Source: Hyphomicrobiales bacterium (lineage in GTDB: Bacteria > Pseudomonadota > Alphaproteobacteria > Rhizobiales > Rhizobiaceae). Taken from it: a stretch of 64,000 nucleotides of DNA. How positions within the stretch are numbered: the first letter of the stretch is position 1; every line of letters begins with the position of its first letter. The notes under the pieces are model-generated. The model was not told where the DNA came from. It searched no databases and saw nothing but the letters and a program-made list of their open reading frames with translations. The position numbers were made by a program, and so were the translations under genes. This document shows, one piece after another, positions 1-5,980 of this stretch. The stretch covers positions 1-64,000 of the forward strand of contig UBUL01000004.1 in NCBI GenBank assembly GCA_900468625.1. The letters run 5' to 3'.

Positions 1-29
1 TATGTGTCCGGGTCGGACAAAGACAGAAA

Positions 30-47
30 TGGTGGGCCCGGAGGGAC
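30..47. repeat. attL: left direct repeat of the integrated element
   Basis: These 18 bases (tggtgggcccggagggac) are identical to 14232-14249, the 3' end of the tRNA gene at the other end of the element. Identity stops right after base 47, so this is a copy of the tRNA 3' end and not a second tRNA. It marks the left junction of a tRNA-targeting element; only bases 1-29 lie outside it in this window. Confidence 0.85.
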
Positions 48-698
48 GAAAGTCCGTGTACGCCCGGAAGCACTGGTTTTCAACGGCACCCGGAGCTTCA
101 ATGCTTAGCGAGCACATTCTCGAGTTCAGCGATGTGTACGGTCGTGTCTTCGGGGTGTCAACAATTGCAAATTGGAATGCCTTGCCTGAGACAGTCGATC
201 CCGCGTCCCGCTGTTGGCGGCGCTATGCTGACGCTCCTGCGGCTGCCTTCTTCCCGGTCTCGGCATGCGCGAATTCCCGCCATGACCCGTACCGGGTCGC
301 TATGCTCACGGCTCCGATATGCTCATCGTCCCTGATCCTCGCGGGGGCTTCAGCCCCCTGCCGCGCCTCCGGCTTGGCCGCCCTTACGCTCATTGGCGCG
401 GGCCTAGTCCGGTGATGGGCTTTTCAAGTCCATCACCGGGGGCGGTAGGATGGGTCGCTGCGGTCCGTCAAGGGTTCGCTTCGCGCCGTCCTCGCCATGC
501 TCGCCCTGCGGCCTGCGCGTGGCTCTGGGCGGCCCCTTGACCGCCCTCCCGCTCCGACGGAGCCGTCTCCCCGCCTCGCTTCGTTAGATCCTCATTAGAT
601 CTATCTGCACACGCTTCCGGAAAGCCGGTTTCGTCCTGGGCTCCACCTCGCAAATGTGCTATAAAATCATTACAAAACAATGGTTTATGGAGGTTTTC
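48..698. other. Gene-free left end of the element, with strong hairpins
   Basis: No open frame here has a convincing start, ribosome-binding site or recognisable product. Two strong inverted repeats are present: 343-349/352-358 (gggggct, 2-base loop) and 409-418/430-439 (ccggtgatgg, perfect, 11-base loop). The stretch is GC-rich until about 590 and then turns AT-rich ahead of the first small gene. It may hold an origin, transfer or recombination-accessory site, but nothing proves that. Confidence 0.5.
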
Positions 699-932
699 AT
701 GGAGACGGCAGTCACGACGATCAAGGGCCTGGCGGTAGATGTCATCATCACCGAGACGACGCACCGTGACACGCGCGGCATTCTCTTCTACCTTGCAACT
801 ATCGTCATCCGGTCGCAAAGGACAGGCGTCGAGAAGATCGCGCGCCGGTCCCGCATCCCCGGAGCCGGGAAGAGCCTCGCCCGAGAGGTCCAACGGATGG
901 GGATCCGCGCCCTCGACAGGCTGAGCGACTGA
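699..932 (+). CDS. Small protein of unknown function (77 aa)
   Basis: Not recognised. The start at 699 is chosen because a clean ribosome-binding site (ggagg at about 689-693) precedes it; a longer form could begin at 654. The product starts METAVTTIKG, is basic in its second half (repeated Arg and Lys around residues 45-70) and has no signal peptide or membrane segment. A TATAAA-like box lies near 660. It is the first of four small plus-strand genes at the left end of the element, directly before the iteron-like array at 961-1060, so a DNA-binding role is possible but only a guess. Confidence 0.5.
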   Translation: METAVTTIKGLAVDVIITETTHRDTRGILFYLATIVIRSQRTGVEKIARRSRIPGAGKSLAREVQRMGIRALDRLSD

Positions 933-960
933 TTTTCTACCAAGGCGTGAAATATTTTTC

Positions 961-1060
961 CAAAAGGATTCGGGAGACGTCGGTAAGGATTCGAGAATCG
1001 GCGGCAAGGATTCGCGTCTCTTCGAATCCTTTCGAGAACTCCTGCGGCAGGGATTCGAGG
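961..1060. repeat. Iteron-like array: aaggattcg repeats at 21-bp spacing
   Basis: The 9-mer aaggattcg occurs at 964-972, 985-993 and 1006-1014, exactly 21 bp apart. An inverted copy lies at 1023-1031 and a one-mismatch direct copy (agggattcg) at 1049-1057. The extended consensus includes an upstream cgg(c/t). An AT-rich stretch (about 945-965) flanks the left side and a 9-bp inverted repeat (1100-1128) the right. Two-turn phasing suggests cooperative protein binding, as in plasmid replication origins or operator arrays. The role is inferred. Confidence 0.7.
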
Positions 1061-1099
1061 CCTTAGCCGAACGCACGCGAGGACGTCGTTTGCGACGCT

Positions 1100-1128
1100 A
1101 GTGAAATGAAATTCCACGACATTTCACT
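1100..1128. repeat. Inverted repeat upstream of a small gene
   Basis: agtgaaatg (1100-1108) is perfectly complementary to catttcact (1120-1128), with an 11-base spacer. It lies 50 bp upstream of the start at 1178 and 40 bp past the iteron-like array. It could be an operator or part of an origin. Confidence 0.5.
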
Positions 1129-1177
1129 TATCATCTGGTTTCCTTCGCCCGTCATCAACGGAAGGAGCCACACGGCC

Positions 1178-1408
1178 ATGACAACAAAATCGAGCGCCAT
1201 CAAGAAGGTCATCGAGGCCTTCGACAACTTCAGAGAAGCATACGACCAGTACGTGCAGACGGTGGATACCGCCTTGCCGAGCGAGATCGAGGACGATGGG
1301 TTGCGCGAGCGGATTGGTTCCCTCGTCATCGGATCTGGTGACGTCGCCACCTACCTGCGCGACTACGGCTACACGGTCGATAGCCTCCGGTCGCTGGCGC
1401 GTCGTTGA
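1178..1408 (+). CDS. Small protein of unknown function (76 aa)
   Basis: Not recognised. The start at 1178 is preferred because gaaggag (about 1161-1167) precedes it; the upstream ATG at 1106 lies within an inverted repeat. The product starts MTTKSSAIKK and looks helical, with an acidic stretch near residues 35-45 (SEIEDDGLRERI). No signal or membrane segment is seen. It belongs to the plus-strand cluster of small genes in the element. Confidence 0.55.
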   Translation: MTTKSSAIKKVIEAFDNFREAYDQYVQTVDTALPSEIEDDGLRERIGSLVIGSGDVATYLRDYGYTVDSLRSLARR

Positions 1409-1479
1409 TACTGAGGTAGCTCCCGGCGGCATGTGCCGCCCGGAGCCATTCCAGATCCAGAGACCAACAGGAGAACGAT

Positions 1480-1743
1480 ATGCAGACACCCTTTTGGCGG
1501 GCGACGACGAAGACATGTGCGAACACGTGGCCGGGTGCGGATGGAGTGTGGACGTCGTGCGAAGGGCAGCTTGTCGAATGGCGACAACTGCACCCGCACA
1601 CCGGCGTCCTCATGATGACCTGCTGGCACTGTCGAGAGTGCGGCAACGATACATTCAGGGCAGAGCCCGCGCCCGGCAGCCCCCTTGCGGTGACCCGCGC
1701 AGCGGCCCTTCACACCTCAGCCTCAGCAACCAACGGAGCCTGA
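1480..1743 (+). CDS. Small Cys-containing protein of unknown function (87 aa)
   Basis: Not recognised. A good ribosome-binding site (aggag, about 1468-1472) precedes the ATG. The product starts MQTPFWRATT; near residues 48-54 it has CWHCRECG, two closely spaced Cys pairs that could bind a metal. An earlier Cys-containing stretch lies near residue 27. The stop codon is one base before the next start (1745), so the two genes are probably translated together. Confidence 0.55.
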   Translation: MQTPFWRATTKTCANTWPGADGVWTSCEGQLVEWRQLHPHTGVLMMTCWHCRECGNDTFRAEPAPGSPLAVTRAAALHTSASATNGA

Positions 1744-1744
1744 C

Positions 1745-2155
1745 ATGAACCTGCAATACATCTACGAGATCAGATTCCCATGGGAGCCGGACGCGGGCGT
1801 CTTTCCGGGCAGCGAGACGTCGGCGCTCGGAATGACGACGGAGCTTGTCCCCGTCCGGGACAGCCAGATCGCCGACGAGGACGAGGCGGAGGCCCGGTTC
1901 GAATTGCTCATCGTGCGGCGCGGCGACGGGTTCGCCCATTCATGGGAAGTCATGGATGGCGATACCAGCGAGACGCTGGCTCAAGGGGAGGCGTCGACGC
2001 TCGCGGACGCGAAGCGCGCAGCAGAGGCGTCGGCATGGCACGCTGCCGAGCGCGCCGCTGGACGTCGAATCCAGCGCGCCGAGGACTGGGTGAGCACCGT
2101 CGCCTCGGAAGTGCTGACCGCGATCAACGAAGCGGCCAGCCGGGGACAGCGATAG
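1745..2155 (+). CDS. Hypothetical protein (136 aa)
   Basis: Not recognised. The start follows the previous stop by one base, and ggagc sits just upstream. The product starts MNLQYIYEIR. Its middle is acidic (IADEDEAEARFELL, about residues 42-55), followed by an Ala-rich helical half (residues 80-125). The soluble charged composition without a signal peptide suggests a cytoplasmic protein. It is the last plus-strand gene before the convergent minus-strand genes of the element. Confidence 0.6.
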   Translation: MNLQYIYEIRFPWEPDAGVFPGSETSALGMTTELVPVRDSQIADEDEAEARFELLIVRRGDGFAHSWEVMDGDTSETLAQGEASTLADAKRAAEASAWHAAERAAGRRIQRAEDWVSTVASEVLTAINEAASRGQR

Positions 2156-2249
2156 CGTCCCAGATTCCGGTGGGGTAAGGATACCACCCGGCTCGCCGGA
2201 CGCGCTGTACGGGCGGTTTAAGCGCCTTCAAATTTGGAGAACGGGGCCG

Positions 2250-2462
2250 TCAGGCCCTGTTTTCGTATCCGACGTCCGATTTCGCGATTTCGTCGTGGAA
2301 GGTGACGATGGCCTCGGCCAAGGCCTCGACGCCGGCCCTATCTGGGATGCCGCTCGACATCAGGTCGATGTACGCAGCGTCGAGCGCGTCGAGACGCCGC
2401 CGCTGGTCTTCTGTCAGATGACCGAGCAGCGCCCCGGCGTTGCCATGCAGTGCCATTTCCAT
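2250..2462 (-). CDS. Small helical protein of unknown function (70 aa)
   Basis: Not recognised. It starts MEMALHGNAG, is mostly helical and acidic, and has no cysteines or membrane segment. It begins 12 bases after the stop of the upstream 207-aa gene on the same strand, so the two are probably co-transcribed. Short length and lack of motifs limit confidence. Confidence 0.5.
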   Translation of the reverse strand: MEMALHGNAGALLGHLTEDQRRRLDALDAAYIDLMSSGIPDRAGVEALAEAIVTFHDEIAKSDVGYENRA

Positions 2463-2474
2463 GTCGTTCTCCTG

Positions 2475-3098
2475 TCACTTCCTGCCGAGGACCGGCGCGG
2501 ACCCGATCTCGTCGACGGGCATCGACTCGTCTTCGAACGTCGGCGCGACCCGAGCGGCCAGGAGAGCCCGGTCGCGCAGCGTCGTCCCATCCGCGCCGAC
2601 GCCCAGTATTCGCAACGCCGTCCGATCCTCAGATGCGATCAATCCCCGGAGCCACGGTCGAGCCTCAACCGGGACGCGCTGCAGCATCTGTTCCCGCGCT
2701 TCCTCGCGGCGTCGCATCGAGCGGCTGTCGAGATCGCGCACGAGGCGCTTCCACGGACGAGGCGCAGGCGTCGGCCGCAGTCGCGGCGTCGAGATCGGAA
2801 GCGGCGTTCGTGCGGGTTCAGGTTCGAGGCCACGCTCCCTAGCCCACGCTTCACGTCCGTTAGGATAGCCGGCCGGCGGGTCCCACGGCGACCGACGAGG
2901 CCGAAGCCGAGGCTGCGGCAAATCAAAGATGAGAGCCGGGACCGGCGGCGCAAGGGCAAGCATGGCGGAGAGCAGCGCGAGGATCTGAAGCATCATCTTG
3001 CCCGCCGGGTCAGCTCGGCGTTCGCGGCGTCGCGCGAGATCACGCCGCAGTTCATCGACGCATGTCCGACGTCGCTTGTCTTTCGAATCCTTGCTCAT
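2475..3098 (-). CDS. Pro/Arg-rich protein with one membrane segment (207 aa)
   Basis: Not recognised. The start at 3098 (MSKDSKDKRR) is chosen because ggagg lies 7 bases upstream; the frame is open further upstream to 3152. Residues 1-34 are very basic. A hydrophobic stretch (MMLQILALLSAMLALAPPV, about 35-53) looks like a signal anchor; an internal start at Met35 or 36 would turn it into a signal peptide. The rest is Pro/Arg-rich and then charged and helical. It is the gene next downstream of the relaxase on the same strand, but separated by 600 bp of hairpin-rich sequence. Confidence 0.5.
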   Translation of the reverse strand: MSKDSKDKRRRTCVDELRRDLARRRERRADPAGKMMLQILALLSAMLALAPPVPALIFDLPQPRLRPRRSPWDPPAGYPNGREAWARERGLEPEPARTPLPISTPRLRPTPAPRPWKRLVRDLDSRSMRRREEAREQMLQRVPVEARPWLRGLIASEDRTALRILGVGADGTTLRDRALLAARVAPTFEDESMPVDEIGSAPVLGRK

Positions 3099-3327
3099 GC
3101 CGACGCCTCCAATCTCTCCATGAAGGATGCGTGCCGGCTGGAATCGACGCAAACCAGAATAGGCGGCGCGGCATCCGCACGAAGGATTCGACGCCGATTC
3201 CGGGTAGGTTGGGATACGTCGGCGGCGTCCGGACGAGCTTAGAAGGCCACTTCCGGCGTCCTCATTTTTTGAAATCGGTGTTTTCCAGCGGGTTTCGGCC
3301 TCTGGGTCTCCTGGAGCCGAAAAGCAG

Positions 3328-3351
3328 AAAGGGAGGCCGGAGCCTCCCTTT
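3328..3351 (-). terminator. Strong hairpin, terminator-like
   Basis: aaagggaggc (3328-3337) pairs perfectly with gcctcccttt (3342-3351) around a 4-base loop. Read on the minus strand it is followed by ctgctttt, which fits a rho-independent terminator for a transcript coming from the relaxase gene or from the hairpin array. Confidence 0.65.
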
Positions 3352-3355
3352 CAAT

Positions 3356-3570
3356 CCGCCTCACGGCGGGGAACAGTTGTGAACCTTGGAAATCATCCGT
3401 CGATCCAAACCATATACTTCAGAGCCGCCATACGGCGGTGGACTGAAATCTCTGCGTGAGCAGAGGCGTCGCTATTCTCTATGTAGAACGGTACATCCTG
3501 CGTTTGCAGGGAAACGTGCCACGAGAGCAACGAACGTTCAGTCCCCCAGAACATCTCTGCGATTGCAGAG
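3356..3570 (-). ncRNA. Candidate structured RNA: array of five tetraloop hairpins
   Basis: Five perfect short stems with 4-base loops occur in 215 bp: ccgcc/ggcgg at 3356-3369 and 3425-3438, ctctgc/gcagag at 3450-3465 and 3555-3570, and cctgc/gcagg at 3497-3510. On the minus strand the last three share the form (c)ctgc-NNNN-gcag(ag)at. The stems recur but the loops differ, which points to conserved structure. A terminator-like hairpin (3328-3351) sits at the minus-strand 3' end. The transcript, strand and function are inferred; the site could instead be a protein-binding DNA element. Confidence 0.4.
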
Positions 3571-3695
3571 GTCTTCCGTCGTGCTGACCAGCCGAAGATG
3601 AGCTCTTCCAACGATTTCCGCAAGCGTAGAACTACCGTGTTTTACAAGAAAGTTGACGCTGGTTAACGGACTGTAATTGTTGACAATACAGCCAG

Positions 3696-5045
3696 TCACC
3701 GCCGTCCCGGCATCGGCTTCATGCTGAACCCCGCACCAAGGGATCGTTCCGGCTCCGGGGGACGAAGGCGTTGCAGCTCGCGCCGCGCGGCGTCGCGCTG
3801 CACCGCTGTCTCCGTCAGAGCGGCGTCGAGAGTCCCGGCGCGATCCTCGGCCTTCCGACGTGCCATCTCGGCAGCTCTGGCTTGCCTGTCGGCGGCGTCC
3901 GCGCGGCGCTCGGCAGACGACGCCTGGTCGCGAAGCCGATCCATCTCCCCGGCGACCGTTGCGCGGATGCGCTCCGCGACACGGCTCTGGCGAAGACCGT
4001 CGAGAGCCGTCCGCAGCATCGACGGCAATCTTTGAAGTCTGGCCGACGCCGCGCGGACCCTCGCGGCTTCCTGTCGAACACGATCCATCATGGAGCGCGC
4101 CTTCTGTTGCTCGGCCATGGCGGCGTCGTGTGCGGCCTTTGCGGCCTCGGTGGTGGCCTTGGCTTCCGCCAGGCGTCGGGCCGCATCGGCCTTGGCGGCA
4201 TCGGCCTCGGCGCGCAGCGCGGCAGCCTCCGTCCCCGCCGTCGAGACCAAGGATTCCATTTCGGTCCTCTTCGCCGCGACGAAGGATTGGACCTTGCCCT
4301 TGACGACGTTCGCCCGATCGAGGGCGGCTTGCAGCGCCTTCGCCTGGTTCGTCTCCTGGTGCCACTCGGCGCGTGTCAGGTTCCTCCGGCGCGGCCCGAG
4401 ACGAGCCAGACCGCAAGGAACGCCAACGGTCTCGTGATACGAGTCCTGCCATCCTCGCATCGCCGCCTTGTACTCCCGGTCGGCCCGCTTCGACAACGCT
4501 TTCGTATCCTCTCCGGCATCGGGACCGGCTGCCATCACCGCGCGCTTCGCGACGACGCCCGGATGGTGCCGGAGGGCACGCATCTCGGGATCGTCGGTCG
4601 GCATGACGTAGCCGTGGATATGATAGTGCGACTCGTCCTCGTGTCGGACGACGCTCTTGAGATCGTCGCCGTATTGCGCCCGCAGCCAGGCAACCGTCCG
4701 CCGCTCCCACACCTCCACCTCGGCCCGCTTCGCCGGATCGGCGCGCACCTCGTCCATGGTGTAGGGGTGGCTCGCGATGACCGTGTGCAGGGTTTTGTGG
4801 TCCTGCCGGAGCTTGCGGGGCTTGCCCGCCTTTGGCACCGTCCGCGCGGCGTCGGCAGCAGCATCGTGCAGCGCCTCGACGTTCGCGACGTCGACGCCGA
4901 AGACGACGACCGGCGGCGCAGGATGCGCGACGTGGACGGAGGCCGCAGGATCGCGACGGGCCTCGGCGAAGATGAAGGACGTCGAGCGCCCCTTGTCGTC
5001 CCCCTTCCTGGAGAAGCTTTCAAGATGGACGAATTGATAGCCCAT
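3696..5045 (-). CDS. mobV: MobV-type (Pre/Mob) relaxase
   Basis: Putative plasmid-type relaxase that would nick and carry the element's DNA at an origin of transfer. Residues 85-145 match the Mob/Pre pattern: a conserved HTVIASHP stretch, an aromatic/charged segment (WLRAQYGDDLKSVVRHEDE), then HYHIHGYVMP, whose spaced histidines (H135, H140, H142, H144) fit the metal-binding HUH motif. Residues 225-420 are Ala/Arg/Glu-rich and strongly coiled-coil, as in the C-terminal half of the family. Length (449 aa) is normal. It starts 7 bases after the stop of the upstream gene, the last of a three-gene run. No coupling protein or secretion genes are present, so transfer would depend on a helper. Gene symbol denotes the family. 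Confidence 0.8.
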   Translation of the reverse strand: MGYQFVHLESFSRKGDDKGRSTSFIFAEARRDPAASVHVAHPAPPVVVFGVDVANVEALHDAAADAARTVPKAGKPRKLRQDHKTLHTVIASHPYTMDEVRADPAKRAEVEVWERRTVAWLRAQYGDDLKSVVRHEDESHYHIHGYVMPTDDPEMRALRHHPGVVAKRAVMAAGPDAGEDTKALSKRADREYKAAMRGWQDSYHETVGVPCGLARLGPRRRNLTRAEWHQETNQAKALQAALDRANVVKGKVQSFVAAKRTEMESLVSTAGTEAAALRAEADAAKADAARRLAEAKATTEAAKAAHDAAMAEQQKARSMMDRVRQEAARVRAASARLQRLPSMLRTALDGLRQSRVAERIRATVAGEMDRLRDQASSAERRADAADRQARAAEMARRKAEDRAGTLDAALTETAVQRDAARRELQRLRPPEPERSLGAGFSMKPMPGRR

Positions 5046-5052
5046 GCGTCCC

Positions 5053-5475
5053 TCACTTCACCACGACGATCCGGGCAACGGCCGTGGTCATGGCCCCCGT
5101 CGCGCTGTCCCGGACGAGGATCGAGAACTGGAAATCACCGGCGACTTGGACGTTGCCGGAGAGGACGCCCGTCGCGCTGTCGAAGGACAGGTCAGCCGGG
5201 AGCGGCGTCGCCGTCGCGAGTGCATATACGTACCGCCCGGAGCCACCGGCGACGTCCGGCATGACCAGCACGGATTCCCTCGTGCTCCAGGCGAACCGGT
5301 TGCCGCCGTATGTGACGGCGAACAGTGTCACGGGGGGTGTCGCAGGTGTCTCGCTGGCCGGAGCCGGGGCAGACAGCACGCCCGACGCCGACGACCGCCA
5401 CACGACGGACGGCTCGGAAGCCGACCCCGCACTCGACAGGAGCAGCGCTGCGAGGACGAGAGAATCCGCACGCAT
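5053..5475 (-). CDS. Predicted secreted protein with a putative Ig-like domain (140 aa)
   Basis: The start at 5475 (MRADSLVLAA) overlaps the upstream stop by one base (tgATG); an alternative GTG lies at 5490. Residues 1-20 form a signal peptide ending near SAGSASEP. The second half (LPADLSFDSATGVLSGNVQ, then a beta-rich end) resembles the bacterial Ig/He_PIG repeat, whose typical core is a LPxGLxFDxxTGxLSGT-like motif. This is a weak but recognisable match. An exported beta-sandwich protein between a small gene and a relaxase is unusual; it may modify the cell surface during transfer or act as entry exclusion, both guesses. Confidence 0.6.
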   Translation of the reverse strand: MRADSLVLAALLLSSAGSASEPSVVWRSSASGVLSAPAPASETPATPPVTLFAVTYGGNRFAWSTRESVLVMPDVAGGSGRYVYALATATPLPADLSFDSATGVLSGNVQVAGDFQFSILVRDSATGAMTTAVARIVVVK

Positions 5476-5729
5476 CACTGCTGCCCCCACTCGAAATCGA
5501 TGCCGAACGAGAAGGATGCTACAAGCCGAACACGTGCAAGGAAGGCCTCGTTGCTCATATGCTCATGACCGCCGTTCTTCTCGGTCCTGTCCTGGGAGAA
5601 CGTCGCATACCGTTCCGGCCGCTCCCATATGACGGCGTACCACGAGGCCGGCAGCCGGATGACCTTGAGCCTCGCAGGAAACTCCGGGCCTTCGCTGGTT
5701 ACGAGTATCTGACGTTCGTATTCCTGCAT
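5475..5729 (-). CDS. Small protein of unknown function (84 aa)
   Basis: Not recognised. The start at 5729 (MQEYERQILV) has a strong ggagg about 11 bases upstream; a longer frame reaches 5858 without such a site. The protein is soluble, rich in aromatic residues (SWYAVIWERPERYATF, about residues 30-45) and ends FGIDFEWGQQ. Its stop overlaps the start of the secreted-protein gene, so it heads a translationally coupled run leading to the relaxase. Confidence 0.55.
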   Translation of the reverse strand: MQEYERQILVTSEGPEFPARLKVIRLPASWYAVIWERPERYATFSQDRTEKNGGHEHMSNEAFLARVRLVASFSFGIDFEWGQQ

Positions 5730-5822
5730 GACGATGTGATCCTCCGATGGGGAAAACCCCGGTCCAAGAATCGTGTGCGCCGGCGCAGAGAGGGACAAGT
5801 CCAACGGTAGTGACCGGCTACT

Positions 5823-5837
5823 GCTAACTGCGTTAGC
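5823..5837. repeat. Short perfect inverted repeat
   Basis: gctaac (5823-5828) pairs with gttagc (5832-5837) around a 3-base loop. It lies between the rep 3' end and the start of the mob operon, about 95 bp from the longer palindrome at 5932-5957. Confidence 0.4.
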
Positions 5838-5931
5838 ACCGGCCCTTCCGGGGGACACTGCCGTGGGCCTCTCCCAAGGGGCGCTCGCGCGGCGCCTGGC
5901 GGGGCCTTGTCGCCGTCCGGGAGGACGACGA

Positions 5932-5957
5932 GACGTAACGTGATTTCACGTTACGTC
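5932..5957. repeat. 11-bp perfect inverted repeat, candidate nick site or terminator
   Basis: gacgtaacgtg (5932-5942) pairs with cacgttacgtc (5947-5957) around loop attt. It lies 23 bp past the stop of the replication-initiator gene and some 200 bp upstream of the mob operon, the usual place for a MobV-type origin of transfer. It lacks a T tail on either strand, which argues against a simple terminator. Assignment as oriT or double-strand origin is inferred. Confidence 0.5.
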
Positions 5958-5980
5958 CTGGTGACGACGGTTGCCCGACG

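Larger units (their letters stand above)
3099..3695. other. 600-bp intergenic stretch with terminator and tetraloop hairpins
   Basis: No convincing gene is seen. It lies between the relaxase 3' end and the 207-aa gene. It holds a 10-bp-stem terminator-like hairpin at 3328-3351 and a series of short hairpins at 3356-3570, listed separately. A minus-strand frame at 3393-3623 begins with TTG and has no ribosome-binding site, so it is not called. Confidence 0.6.

Noticed and set aside
2..415. Protein-coding genes at the extreme left end (2-415, 132-335, 319-540)
   Set aside because: The frames overlap each other, cross the attachment site and strong hairpins, and have no ribosome-binding site or recognisable product.
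3356..3570. CRISPR array
   Set aside because: The repeats are short stems with irregular spacing and no conserved repeat-spacer alternation; no cas genes are present.
3393..3623. A 76-codon minus-strand frame through the hairpin array
   Set aside because: It starts with TTG and lacks a ribosome-binding site. The repeated hairpins fall in different reading phases, which argues for structure and not protein.
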